Counted from the first letter of the stretch, positions 45,218-54,799 are shown. The stretch is DNA of 64,000 nt from Mucilaginibacter sp. (GCF_028288185.1 NZ_JAQBOF010000031.1:1-64000), one strand, 5' to 3'. Translations and numbers: made by a program. Notes: a model not told the origin generated them from the sequence alone.

Positions 45218-47803
45218 TTACGCCAAATTACGTCCGGCGTTAACAATACCGTACACAGTCCTGATAACCAGTTTATCGTAAATCTCAATTAATTCTTTAT
45301 CGGTGGTATTATTCATGCAGTTTAAAGCATAATGCTGCATAATAACCAAAGGCAATACAATCTTCTCGCGGATGCCTATAGAACGACGGTCAACCGGTGA
45401 ATCTTCCATCAGTATTTCCGTATTGGTTAATTCCAACAATAAGGATTTAGTTAGTTCAAACTCATCTTTTAATTTTTTCCAGAATGCGCCAAATTTCTCG
45501 TCCTTCTCCAAATAAGCAGTAATTCTGAAATCAGATTTAGACATGGACATGATACAGTTATCCAGCATCGTTTTAAAAAATCCCGATGTATTATAAAGCT
45601 GCTCTACCTGAGCCCAGTTACCTTCATCTTTCATTTTCTTTAACGCCGTACCTACCCCATAAAATCCGGGGATACTTTGCTTTAACTGGCTCCACGACGT
45701 TACAAAACTTATAGCGCGCAGATCTTCCAATTTTAACGGCGCGCCTGCATTACGTTTGGTTGGACGGCTGCTTATGTTAATTTTTGATAATAGTTTTAAC
45801 GGGCTAAATTTCTCCAGGTATTCTACAAACAACGGGTGTTGGCGCAGGCTTAAAAATAGTTCGTGACTAGCATCGGCCATATCAGTAATTAATGCTTTTT
45901 GCTGAACGCTTAACAGATCATTGCTATCCGGGTTTAATGCTGATGTTACGCCGGCATTAATTAACTGCTCCATATTAAAACGGGCAGTTTCAATTGATCC
46001 GTATTGCGAGCTTACTGTTTGGCCCTGTATGGTTAATTGAATATGTTCGTTAGCTATCTCATTACCCATTGATGCATAAAAACGGTGAGTTTTACCACCA
46101 CCACGCGCAGGTGGGCCGCCACGACCATCAAAAAATGCCAGGTCAATATCGTATTTACGTGCCATGGCCGTAAGCTCTACTTTAGCTTTATAAATAGACC
46201 AATTGGCCATTAAATAACCACCATCCTTAGTACTGTCAGAGAATCCCAGCATTATGCTTTGAGAATTACCCCGTTTCTTTAAATGTGACGCATAAAACGG
46301 ATGGGTGTATAATTTTTCCATTACATCAGCAGCAACTTTTAAATCGTTAACTGTTTCAAATAATGGCATAAAGTCAACGGTTAGGCTTTCTGCTTTCCAA
46401 CCACTCCATAAAAACAGGTCTATCAACTGCAACATATCTGATGCCTGCTGGCAATTGCTGATAATAAAACGCTGACAAGCCTTTTCGCCATTGGTATGCT
46501 GAATATGTTTCATCAGCATTATGGTATTTAGCGTATCCTTGGTCATATCATCCGCATCTTCAGGACATAAAAAGTTAAGCTCGTTAAAAGTTATGCTTTT
46601 TAGTTTTTTTTCTTCGCTTAGTTCTTCGTAGTTAGCAGGCAAGCCTGTCGCTATGCCTTTGTCAGTACAATAATTAAATACGCTGCGTAAAATGCGGCTA
46701 TCCTGCCTTATATCCAAAGTAGCAAAGAAACAGCCGAATAAACGCACCTTGCGTATCAGGTCTTCAACTATGTTAACAAAAAGACTATCGTGACTGGTTA
46801 TTAAGGTTTCGCGTACGGCGCCTAACAGTTCCAACAATTCACCCTGCAAGTCTTTAGCGTTATGTTGATGTTTATTAAAGGCATTCTCATAAAGCATGGC
46901 TTCCAAGGCAGCCATTGTTTTTTCTATTCCTCTAAAAGTGATCCTGCGTTTTAATACCCTAAAATCACGGTAGTAACAGCGGAAAATGATCTGCCTTAAC
47001 AATACGGCCACATCATAAGTAGTTTTGGTATTAACGTTAGGGTTTCCATCACGGTCGCCGCCCGGCCAAAAGCCCAATTCTAATAATTGATTTTTACGAT
47101 TTTCATCTATATCAAACTCTTCTTCTAATTTTGATTGGATGCCCGATATAGCGTGGTAAAAAGTATTTTCTAAAAACCAAACCAAACTCACGGCCTCATC
47201 AACCGGTGTCGGTGCTTTTTTATTGAAGAACGGTGTTTTACCTAATTGTTGTAATAAAACATCTATACTGTTGATATCGTTAGTTTTTAATGCTTCGATC
47301 AGATCAGTCATTATACCTAATACCGTACCCGGATAAAATTGGGTTGGGTGTGCGGTAAGTACCAATCGTAATGAAAAATCTTTTAGCTTTTCGCTAATGT
47401 CCTGGCGCACATGGTCGCTGGTTGCGGCAGCTTGCAGTAAGCCTGTTAAGGTACCTACATCATCGGCACGACCAATTTTACTAAACGATGAATCTTCAAT
47501 AGCATCAAACAAAACTACCTGACGCTCAATATATTGTATAAAACGAAACATGCGGTTAAGCTGTTCTCGGTGGTCAATATCCGGTACGTATTTTTGAAAA
47601 AATGATTCGATTATTTTGGTTGGCGATTCTTCTTTTATAGCCCCTTTATCGCAATGCGAACTAAAAAAAGGTAATAGTATACCAATTTCTTTAACCTGGT
47701 AAAATGGCAGCGTTTGGAACAAGCTGTTATATAACTCAAAACGGGTAACAACCTCGTTATTGAAAGCTGTTTCTCTTTGGCTGAGTTTTAAGGTTGAGGA
47801 CAT
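45218..47803 (-). CDS. ppc: Phosphoenolpyruvate carboxylase (861 aa)
   Basis: Full-length enzyme that carboxylates PEP to oxaloacetate to refill the TCA cycle. The catalytic histidine lies in LTAHPTQ near residue 153. The PEP and bicarbonate loop FDGRGGPPARGGG is near residue 555. Conserved GFSDSTKDGGYLMANW (in part) and the C-terminal arginine/asparagine region are present. The N-terminal 100 residues are typical of the Bacteroidota branch, which lacks the plant phosphorylation site. It is monocistronic, on the minus strand, and followed by palindromic repeats. Confidence 0.95.
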   Translation of the reverse strand: MSSTLKLSQRETAFNNEVVTRFELYNSLFQTLPFYQVKEIGILLPFFSSHCDKGAIKEESPTKIIESFFQKYVPDIDHREQLNRMFRFIQYIERQVVLFDAIEDSSFSKIGRADDVGTLTGLLQAAATSDHVRQDISEKLKDFSLRLVLTAHPTQFYPGTVLGIMTDLIEALKTNDINSIDVLLQQLGKTPFFNKKAPTPVDEAVSLVWFLENTFYHAISGIQSKLEEEFDIDENRKNQLLELGFWPGGDRDGNPNVNTKTTYDVAVLLRQIIFRCYYRDFRVLKRRITFRGIEKTMAALEAMLYENAFNKHQHNAKDLQGELLELLGAVRETLITSHDSLFVNIVEDLIRKVRLFGCFFATLDIRQDSRILRSVFNYCTDKGIATGLPANYEELSEEKKLKSITFNELNFLCPEDADDMTKDTLNTIMLMKHIQHTNGEKACQRFIISNCQQASDMLQLIDLFLWSGWKAESLTVDFMPLFETVNDLKVAADVMEKLYTHPFYASHLKKRGNSQSIMLGFSDSTKDGGYLMANWSIYKAKVELTAMARKYDIDLAFFDGRGGPPARGGGKTHRFYASMGNEIANEHIQLTIQGQTVSSQYGSIETARFNMEQLINAGVTSALNPDSNDLLSVQQKALITDMADASHELFLSLRQHPLFVEYLEKFSPLKLLSKINISSRPTKRNAGAPLKLEDLRAISFVTSWSQLKQSIPGFYGVGTALKKMKDEGNWAQVEQLYNTSGFFKTMLDNCIMSMSKSDFRITAYLEKDEKFGAFWKKLKDEFELTKSLLLELTNTEILMEDSPVDRRSIGIREKIVLPLVIMQHYALNCMNNTTDKELIEIYDKLVIRTVYGIVNAGRNLA

Positions 47804-48003
47804 AAATTAAATCAGATAAATAAGTTTAAAAAAGCGGCTTGGTAATAATAATCAGTAAATCGGTGTGAATTTAAACTAAAATCATTAAAAATTATATAAT
47901 TATTAAAAAAAATACACATTGACACTAATATTGATTATAAAAAACCCATTCGGATAGAATTTTTATAAATTCATATATCAGCCTTTTTTCCGAGATTTGT
48001 CGG

Positions 48004-50172
48004 GTGGTAATTCAAACTAAAGAGATAAAAAGTTTCTTTTTCAGCCAGTATTTTTCTGACGGCTTGCGCATATCGTTAGGTATTTTACTGCCTGCGCTGG
48101 TATTGCTGCAATTTGGTAAGTTTGACCTGGGGATAACCCTTTCATTAGGAGCGATTTGTATTTGCGTTATTGATAATCCCGGGCCCGAAGTACATAAGCG
48201 CAATGGTATGGCCATAGGTAATTTATGCGTGTTTATTGTGGCTGTTACTACAGGCTTTGCCCGTTTAAATGTTTATACATTAGGTTTAGAAGTTACTGTA
48301 TTTTCTTTCCTGTTCTCCATGTTCATTGTTTATGGTAATCGTGCAGCATCGGTTGGTACGGCGGCCTTGCTGATTATGATATTTATGATGGATAAGGAAA
48401 TAAAGCCTGATGAAGTATTAAGCTACAGCGCGATAATTTTAGCAGGCGGTATTTGGTATATGTTGTTTAGCCTGGTATTTTTTGGCATTCGCCCCTACCG
48501 CGCGGCACAACAAGCTTTGGGTGAGAACGTAGCCGATGTTGTTAAATTTCTGCGGATAAAAGCCGATTTCTATCTCCCCGATACGGATATTGATGATAAT
48601 TATAATAAACTGGTATCGCAGCAAATACAGGTAAGCCAGCATCAGGATGCGGTTAGAGAGCTTCTGTTTAAAAGCCGTGTTATGGCACGCGAAAGCACCA
48701 ATGCCAGCCGTATACTAGTGCTTACATTTGTGGATTTGGTGGATATGTTTGAGCAGATTATGGCTACCCATTATGATTATACGCAGATACAAGACAAATT
48801 TAAGGATACCGGCATTTTACCAGATATAGCGCAACTGGTACATCAAATGGCTAACGAGCTGGAGAATATTGGCTTTGCCATATTATCAAACACGCGATAC
48901 AAGTACATGGTTAATTTTAACCCGGCTTTAGAGCAGCTTAAACTACAGATTGACGCCATAGGCAACGCGCATGAAACCAGTAACCTGGTACTTAAAAAGA
49001 TATTGATAAACCTGCGCGACCTGAACAAAGAAATAGAGAACATTTTTAACTACTATAACTCAAGCTCATCAAAAATACTGATAGCGAATGATAACGATGT
49101 TGAGTACTCTAAATTTGTAACCCACCAGGATTATGAGCCGCATGTTTTCTTCGATAATTTCTCGTTAGATTCTGCCACATTTAAGCACGCCCTAAGGGTA
49201 TGCTTAGTTTGTTTAATAGGATTTACAGTAGCCAAAGCATTTGCATTGGGTCATCATAGTTATTGGGTATTGTTAACCATTATTGTAATATTAAAGCCCG
49301 GCTTTAGCTTATCTAAACAGCGCAACTATCAGCGTTTAACCGGCACCATAGCAGGCGGTATTATTGGTATCATTATCCTTTTGTTTATACCCAATACCAA
49401 TGTGCAGTTTACTTTTATGCTGGTATTTATGTTGGGGGCTTATAGTTTCCAAAGACTTAATTATGTGGTAAGTGTTGTTTTCATGACCCCATACGTGCTT
49501 ATCCTGTTTAAATTTTTGGGGATAGGCCATTTGGATATTGTGGAAGAACGTGTGATAGATACCGCAATAGGATCAAGCATCGCGTTTATTGCCAGCTATT
49601 TAATCTTCCCAACCTGGGAATTTGAGCAGATTAAACAAAGCCTGTCCGATGTGATCTATGGCAACGTTAACTATCTTGTAAAGATCGCCAAAACCATCAC
49701 TGGCAAAACAGTTACCACTACCGAGTATAAACTGGCCCGGAAAGATGTATATGTGAAATCGGCCAACTTATCTGCCGCTTTTGAGCGCATGACATCCGAG
49801 CCTAAAAGCAAGCAGCGCAATATAAAAGACATACATAAGTTTGTGGTGCTTAACCATATCCTGTCATCCTACACCGCTACAGTAGCATCAGAAATTACGG
49901 TAAAGGGGATGCACAAAGCCAGCCCGGATACTTTAAAACTATTAAAGAAAAGCATAGCCGTACTAAACGAAAGCAGCAAGAAACTAGGCGGCGAACGCAT
50001 AGAATTTACCGGGGAAAAAGCGGAACCGACCGAAGAGCTGGTGCCCACCGTAACCGATAACCTGCTTAAAGAGCAATTGAATTTTATTAGTAAGATAAGC
50101 AATGATATTGCTAAGATTACGGATGATATAGCCCCCTCTAAATCTCCCCCAGTAGGGGAGACTTTTAATTAA
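48004..50172 (+). CDS. FUSC family (YccS/AaeB-like) inner-membrane protein with repeat-derived C-terminus (722 aa)
   Basis: Two blocks of about six membrane helices, residues 15-165 and 395-535, are separated by a helical cytoplasmic domain, as in fusaric-acid-resistance and YccS-like transporters. The second block has the FUSC motif HHSYWVLLTIIVILKPGFS, given here as SYWVLLTIIV. The start is a GTG at 48004; no ATG fits and a stop closes the frame a little upstream. The last 13 or so codons are encoded by the left arm of a 35-bp inverted repeat (50130-50164), so the tail appears to have been replaced by a repeat insertion. Confidence 0.85.
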   Translation: MVIQTKEIKSFFFSQYFSDGLRISLGILLPALVLLQFGKFDLGITLSLGAICICVIDNPGPEVHKRNGMAIGNLCVFIVAVTTGFARLNVYTLGLEVTVFSFLFSMFIVYGNRAASVGTAALLIMIFMMDKEIKPDEVLSYSAIILAGGIWYMLFSLVFFGIRPYRAAQQALGENVADVVKFLRIKADFYLPDTDIDDNYNKLVSQQIQVSQHQDAVRELLFKSRVMARESTNASRILVLTFVDLVDMFEQIMATHYDYTQIQDKFKDTGILPDIAQLVHQMANELENIGFAILSNTRYKYMVNFNPALEQLKLQIDAIGNAHETSNLVLKKILINLRDLNKEIENIFNYYNSSSSKILIANDNDVEYSKFVTHQDYEPHVFFDNFSLDSATFKHALRVCLVCLIGFTVAKAFALGHHSYWVLLTIIVILKPGFSLSKQRNYQRLTGTIAGGIIGIIILLFIPNTNVQFTFMLVFMLGAYSFQRLNYVVSVVFMTPYVLILFKFLGIGHLDIVEERVIDTAIGSSIAFIASYLIFPTWEFEQIKQSLSDVIYGNVNYLVKIAKTITGKTVTTTEYKLARKDVYVKSANLSAAFERMTSEPKSKQRNIKDIHKFVVLNHILSSYTATVASEITVKGMHKASPDTLKLLKKSIAVLNESSKKLGGERIEFTGEKAEPTEELVPTVTDNLLKEQLNFISKISNDIAKITDDIAPSKSPPVGETFN

Positions 50173-50237
50173 TTCTTATTCACTTGTTGCAAGTGGCTAT
50201 TGAAGTCTCCCCTACCGGGGGAGATTTAGAGGGGGCT
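50130..50237. repeat. Inverted repeat with 35-bp arms spanning the FUSC and PhoH gene ends
   Basis: Left arm 50130-50164 and right arm 50203-50237 match at 34 of 35 positions. The spacer is 38 bp. Arm words such as GCCCCCTCTAAATCTCCCC are typical of a Bacteroidota palindromic repeat. It covers the last codons of the FUSC gene and touches the stop of the convergent PhoH gene, and may serve as terminator for both. Confidence 0.85.
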
Positions 50238-51586
50238 TACAACAACTCTGTAGCCAAATTAGCCAACTCACTTCGCTCCCCTTTTTGCAGGGTGATATGC
50301 GCGTAAAGCGGGTGGCCCTTCGCCCTGTCAATTAAGTAAGACAAGCCGTTACTTTCTGCATCCAGGTATGGGGTGTCAATCTGGTAGATATCACCGGTGA
50401 AAATAAATTTACTGTTCTCGCCGGCGCGAGATATGATGGTCTTTATTTCGTGCGGGGTAAGATTTTGGGCCTCATCTACAATAAAGAATATTTTGCTCAG
50501 CGTACGGCCACGTATAAAAGCCAGCGGTGCTATAGAGATCTTATCATTAATAACCAGTTCATCCAGTTTGGCCTGCATTTTTTCATCATCGGCAAACTGG
50601 TCTTTAATAAACTTCAGATTGTCCCAAATAGGCGCCATATAGGGGTCTATTTTTGATTTTATATCGCCCGGCAAAAAACCTATATCTTTATTACTGAGTG
50701 GTACTATAGGGCGTGTAACATAGATCTGGCGGTAATACTTACGTTGCTCCAATGCCCCGGCCAAAGCCAGCAAGGTTTTACCTGTACCGGCATTGCCTTG
50801 TATGGTAACCAACTTAATATCCGGGTTTAGCAGCGCATGTATGGCAAAAGCCTGCTCCTGATTCTTAGGGAAGATGTTAAATATAGGCTGCTCTGTTACC
50901 CGTTCCAGCACACCGGTTTGGCTATTATAAAATGCCGATGCCGTATTTTTTTTACCTTCCAATATATAGAAGTGATTGCTGGTGTTTGCGTTTAATTCAA
51001 ATTCATCAACGGGCAAACTACCCTGTTTATTAAGTTGGGCTATCTGTTTATCGGTACTATTTAAAATGGTTTTGCCAGTGTATAGCTCGTCCAGGTTTTT
51101 AACCTTGCCGGTTTCGTAATCTTCGGCATGCAGGCTAAGCGCCTTGGCCTTTAAACGCAGGCAAATATCTTTTGATACCAGCACCACCTTTTTATCCGGG
51201 TTTTCTTCCTGCAAGCTCAACGCGGCATTCAATATGCGATGGTCTACCTTATCTGATCCAAAAATGGCCTCGGCATCCATATCGTTGGTTTTTATGCCAA
51301 TGACAACTTTAAAATTGCCTTTATCTTTTCCGTTTAGCGGATGCCATTTATTGATTAATTTTTTGCGTGATATATCATCAATCAGTCTGATAAAACTGCG
51401 GGCCTCGAAATTGCGGGTATCATTACCGCTTTTCATGTTATCCAGCTCTTCCAACACCTGTATAGGTATGGCTACATCATGTTCCTGGAAATTTTCAAAT
51501 GCATTATGATCATATAAGATCACAGAGGTATCTAAAACAAATATTTTTTTTCTCCCGTTCGGCCTGCTTTTATCGTCCTTTTGCAT
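50237..51586 (-). CDS. PIN domain-PhoH family ATPase (449 aa)
   Basis: Residues 10-150 are a PIN nuclease domain: FVLDTSVILYD with D19, E in VLEELDNMK, and a D-rich loop later (GIKTNDMDAEA). Residues 230-449 form a PhoH-like ATPase with Walker A GNAGTGKT near 264 and Walker B FIVDEAQNL. This is the PhoH2-type fusion, in which a PIN ribonuclease is joined to a helicase-like ATPase; characterised homologues unwind and cut RNA. It is monocistronic. The stop lies against a repeat arm. Confidence 0.92.
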   Translation of the reverse strand: MQKDDKSRPNGRKKIFVLDTSVILYDHNAFENFQEHDVAIPIQVLEELDNMKSGNDTRNFEARSFIRLIDDISRKKLINKWHPLNGKDKGNFKVVIGIKTNDMDAEAIFGSDKVDHRILNAALSLQEENPDKKVVLVSKDICLRLKAKALSLHAEDYETGKVKNLDELYTGKTILNSTDKQIAQLNKQGSLPVDEFELNANTSNHFYILEGKKNTASAFYNSQTGVLERVTEQPIFNIFPKNQEQAFAIHALLNPDIKLVTIQGNAGTGKTLLALAGALEQRKYYRQIYVTRPIVPLSNKDIGFLPGDIKSKIDPYMAPIWDNLKFIKDQFADDEKMQAKLDELVINDKISIAPLAFIRGRTLSKIFFIVDEAQNLTPHEIKTIISRAGENSKFIFTGDIYQIDTPYLDAESNGLSYLIDRAKGHPLYAHITLQKGERSELANLATELL

Positions 51587-51623
51587 AAGCCACTAAATTA
51601 GGTAATTTAAGTTTGCCTAAAAA

Positions 51624-52637
51624 CTATTTGTTTACCAAAGGTGCAACCTTTGTACCTAAAAGCTCAATGGCACGCAACAATTGCGCGTGCGACAAACCTG
51701 CATTGTCCATCTGGAAAGTGATCCTGGATATACCGCCCAATGCTTCGCTATGATGCAAAATCTTCTCAGCAATTTCTTCGGGGCCACCTACTAAATATGC
51801 ACCTGTTTTGCCATTCTGCGCGTCAAAATGCGGGCGCGTTACCGGCGGCCAGCCACGCTCACGCCCTATGCGGGTAAATATTTCGGCATAACCCGGGTAA
51901 AAATCAATTACTGCCTGTTCGGTAGTTTCAGCAACGTAACCCAGCGAGTGCAAACCCACCTTCAGTTTTTCCGGCGAGTGCCCTGCTTTTCTACCAGCTT
52001 CACGATACAGATCAACCAATGGACGGAAGCGATGGGTTTCGCCGCCAATTACCGCCACCATCAACGGCATACCTAGAGTACCGGCACGCACAAATGAGGC
52101 AGGCGTGCCACCTACACCCAGCCATACCGGCAGCGGATTTTGTAACGGACGCGGATAGATAGGCTGATTATTCAACGCCGGCCGGAATTTACCAGACCAA
52201 GTAACGTACTCATTATTTTGAATATTTAACAGCAGATCCAATTTCTCTGAAAACAATTCATCGTAATGATGCAGATTTAACCCAAACAGCGGGAACGCTT
52301 CAGTAAATGAACCACGACCGACAACCATCTCCGCACGTCCTTGCGAGATCAGATCAAGTGTCGCGAAATTTTGGAATACCCTAACCGGATCAGCAGCACT
52401 TAACACGGTAACTGCACTGGTTAGTATAATACGCTTTGTGCGGGCAGCTGCGGCAGCCAGGATCATGGTTGGCGCAGAATCTAAAAACTCTTTGCGGTGA
52501 TGCTCGCCAATACCAAATACATCAAGGCCCACCGTGTCGGCATGCTCCATTCTATCTAATAATTGTACAAGGGCATCGCTGTTGTTAGTAGTACCTTTTA
52601 CGTTTGCTGCGGCAAAACTGTCTATTCCAATTTCCAT
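51624..52637 (-). CDS. LLM-class flavin-dependent oxidoreductase (337 aa)
   Basis: A luciferase-like TIM barrel. It begins with MEIGIDSFAA, has GIGEHHRKEF near residue 43, TSAVTVLSAADPVRV near 92, and GRGSFTEAFPLFG after 125. It also carries GVGGTPASFVRA in the central region. Such enzymes use FMNH2 to oxidise organic substrates; the specific substrate is unknown. The 37-bp gap to the PIN-PhoH gene on the same strand allows co-transcription, but the functions are not evidently linked. Confidence 0.88.
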   Translation of the reverse strand: MEIGIDSFAAANVKGTTNNSDALVQLLDRMEHADTVGLDVFGIGEHHRKEFLDSAPTMILAAAAARTKRIILTSAVTVLSAADPVRVFQNFATLDLISQGRAEMVVGRGSFTEAFPLFGLNLHHYDELFSEKLDLLLNIQNNEYVTWSGKFRPALNNQPIYPRPLQNPLPVWLGVGGTPASFVRAGTLGMPLMVAVIGGETHRFRPLVDLYREAGRKAGHSPEKLKVGLHSLGYVAETTEQAVIDFYPGYAEIFTRIGRERGWPPVTRPHFDAQNGKTGAYLVGGPEEIAEKILHHSEALGGISRITFQMDNAGLSHAQLLRAIELLGTKVAPLVNK

Positions 52638-52759
52638 GACTATAATATATGTTTAAACAAATATCTATAAAGATTATGAAAGACAGATCAGGCAGAGGTA
52701 AAATTTACGAGGCCTTGTCATTGACAGGATATTTGTGTTTAAAACCCCATATAAAAACA

Positions 52760-53260
52760 AAAACGGGAGTCGCCTCTTTCGATTTGTCTCCCGTTTTCTC
52801 CCTTATGGCTAACCGTAGTTCTCCATAAAGCATCATGTTTTCTGTAAGTTAACCAACTCGCTCTGGCCCTCTCCCTTGCGGGTTCCGGTTGCATCAAAGT
52901 CATTACCTTCCGCTGTCTATCTCCGAAAAAATCGGCAGCTTCTGTTAATACCCTATTTTAGTTAACACTGCGTTTCCGTCGCTTGCGCAGTTTCTGTTTG
53001 GTGTGTAACTCAGGCAGTCCCATGATCTTTAGCGTTTCCGAAGATTTGCCCGATTCACTTTCTGTTATTCCTGTAAGGCTGTTAAAGTACGTCTGTTTTG
53101 ATGATTTCAATATCGGGACACAAACCCGATCTGCAAAATATTTTTTATGGTTTTTATTAACGGATTGCTAACATAAAAAATAGCACTATTAAACATTTAT
53201 AAATTATACATAGTGTTAATAATCAATTATTTAAAGTGATTATATCTTGGGTTATTAACA
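52760..53260 (-). ncRNA. Tandem intergenic unit 1: candidate structured RNA ending in a terminator hairpin
   Basis: Read on the minus strand, this unit starts with a conserved block at 53239-53260, runs through a 120-bp conserved core (53006-53125), and ends in a hairpin, AAAACGGGAG/CTCCCGTTTT (52760-52797), followed by a T-rich tract like a rho-independent terminator. A second unit with the same order lies at 53523-54170. The core holds an open frame (ending VCVPILKSS...PEL, stop at 52958) but no good start codon. Most core differences between copies fall at first or second codon positions, which argues against a conserved protein. A structured RNA or a mobile repeat fits better. Confidence 0.45.
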
Positions 53261-53275
53261 ATCTGTTTATCAACA
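53252..53275. other. Pair of DnaA-box-like 9-mers at the head of unit 1
   Basis: TTATTAACA (53252-53260) and TTATCAACA (53267-53275) are 15 bp apart start to start. The same pair with the same spacing heads unit 2. These are one to two changes from the DnaA box TTATCCACA. Confidence 0.4.
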
Positions 53276-53410
53276 AAATTTGATAAAATTGAGATTTTTT
53301 AGAGGGATGAAAATGCGTGAAAGTTGGGTTTTGGTGAAATAGTTGTTGGAATATTGGGGGATTTTTCGCCTTATTAATTGAAGATAATTTAATGAAGTGA
53401 AGCAGAGAGG

Positions 53411-53485
53411 ATGTCATGCTGATGCTCTCGAAGCATGAGGGCAAAGGCCTTTACGCTCACCCTTCGAGGGCCTCAGGGTGACACC
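53411..53485. repeat. Palindromic repeat between the two tandem units
   Basis: Arms GATGTCATGCTGATGCTCTC and ACCCTTCGAGGGCCTCAGG with GGTGACACC at the right end. Texture and imperfect pairing match the common Bacteroidota repeat of the TGTCACCCTGAG type. The surrounding interval 53276-53522 has no gene. Confidence 0.55.
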
Positions 53486-53522
53486 TCGTTTCTTGTAGTG
53501 GTGAGAAAAATTATAAAAAACA

Positions 53523-54170
53523 AAAACGGGAGCCGCGTCTTTCGATTTGATCTCCCGTTTTCAACCCTATATCGTACCGTAGTCCGTTATAAAGCATCAA
53601 GTTTTGTGTATAGTGACCGACCCGCTCTCGTCATTGTTATTAGTGCCAACCTGGTTTCAATCTTCATTCCTGCGAATTTCTGACTTAACATTGTTTTTGC
53701 AGATGCTCGATTCCGTTTCTCCCCTTGCGGGCAGCAACTCCTCTGTTATATGCGCAACCCTGATACATCATCATTCAGAAGGCTTTCCGAACTGATCATT
53801 GTTTGCTAACATTGATTACTTCAAGGTCATTAGTTGTGTTACCATTCTCCGTAGACAATTAGCAACTCACGTAATACCTCGTTAATTACATGCTTTTTCA
53901 AACCTCTCGATTTTTCATTTTTCTGTAACTCAGGCTTTCCCTTGATCTTTAGTTTGTCCGAAAACTCACCCGATTCAATTTCTGTTATTCCTGTAAGGCT
54001 GTCAAAGTACGTCGTTCTTGATGATTTCAATATCGGGACGCATACCCCTTTTTGCAAATATTTTTTGGGTTTTTTATTAACGGGTTATTAACAGAAAAAC
54101 TGTAGTTACCAACATGCTTAATACAACAAAAATCAGTATATTATAGATATTATGTCTTGGGTTATTAACA
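53523..54170 (-). ncRNA. Tandem intergenic unit 2: candidate structured RNA ending in a terminator hairpin
   Basis: It has the same layout as unit 1 but is longer (648 against 501 bp), mainly through a different middle part. The head block is 54149-54170, the core 53926-54045, and the hairpin 53523-53561 has arms identical to unit 1. By hand alignment the cores agree at about 103 of 120 positions with no gap, and the head blocks at 21 of 22. A 72-codon frame (53839-54057, TTG start) spans the core, but a 1-bp indel just upstream in unit 1 breaks the start. The unit may be an RNA gene, a mobile repeat or a decayed small gene. Confidence 0.45.
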
Positions 54171-54185
54171 TTTTTCTTATTCACA
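54162..54185. other. Pair of DnaA-box-like 9-mers at the head of unit 2
   Basis: TTATTAACA (54162-54170) and TTATTCACA (54177-54185), 15 bp apart start to start. The second matches the relaxed DnaA consensus TTATNCACA. Another TTATTAACA stands inside the unit at 54085-54093. Confidence 0.4.
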
Positions 54186-54349
54186 ACTTACCTGTTTTTA
54201 GCATTTTTTATTTATCCTAAAAAAGCGCAAAATCTAATTCTATCTAACTTTTGTCTGCAAAGGCATCCCATATTTTTTTTATCGAAGTAAAGCTATGGTG
54301 AGTTATCGTTCACATCAAACATTATCGCACCCTGGCAGGTTACTTAACA

Positions 54350-54763
54350 ATGGAAAAACTATATACTGCCATTGTCAGCGCTAAGGGCGGTCGCGATGGC
54401 CATATCAAATCAGCAGATGGCATAATAGACCTTGATTTAAAAGTGCCTAAAGCTATGGGCGGCGAAGACGGTTATGCAAATCCTGAATTATTATTTGCCG
54501 GTGCCTGGGGTGCCTGTTATTTGGGTGCGCTGGGGTCGGTTGGCAAGCGCGATGGTGTAGATGTTAGCGAAGCCACAGTTGATGTACATATTAGCTTTAA
54601 TCAGGAAGGGCCTACAAGCTACGCGCTATCTGCAGAACTGCATGTGCATGTCCCTGGCATTGATACAGCCAAAGCCCAAAAACTGGCAGATGCGGCGCAT
54701 AAGGGTTGTCCATATTCAAAAGCTACACGTGGCAATATAGATGTAAAAGTAATTGCCGAATAA
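54350..54763 (+). CDS. Organic hydroperoxide resistance protein, Ohr/OsmC family (137 aa)
   Basis: A thiol peroxidase that reduces organic hydroperoxides. Both catalytic cysteines are present: C56 in GACYLGAL and C120 in GCPYSKATRGNIDV. The conserved glutamate and arginine needed for the peroxidatic site lie in NPELLFAG (E46) and nearby loops. The ~137-aa length and the CPYSKATRG motif place it in the Ohr group rather than OsmC. No OhrR regulator is adjacent. It is followed by a palindromic repeat. Confidence 0.92.
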   Translation: MEKLYTAIVSAKGGRDGHIKSADGIIDLDLKVPKAMGGEDGYANPELLFAGAWGACYLGALGSVGKRDGVDVSEATVDVHISFNQEGPTSYALSAELHVHVPGIDTAKAQKLADAAHKGCPYSKATRGNIDVKVIAE

Positions 54764-54773
54764 GGATAATTTA

Positions 54774-54799
54774 TAGAGACGCAAAATTTCGCGTTTCTA
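54774..54799. repeat. Palindromic repeat of the GAGACGCAA family after ohr
   Basis: TAGAGACGC and GCGTTTCTA arms with one mismatch. It is related to the copies at 45146-45207. It lies between ohr and the diiron oxygenase gene and could end the ohr transcript. Confidence 0.65.

Noticed and set aside
53839..54057. 72-codon minus-strand frame in tandem unit 2 as a small protein gene
   Set aside because: TTG start not conserved in unit 1, differences between copies not concentrated at third codon positions. Kept as part of a candidate RNA/repeat unit, but not excluded as a small gene.
53252..54185. Chromosomal replication origin
   Set aside because: DnaA-box-like sites are present but imperfect, no dnaA/dnaN or origin-type genes are near, and gene orientation does not diverge here.
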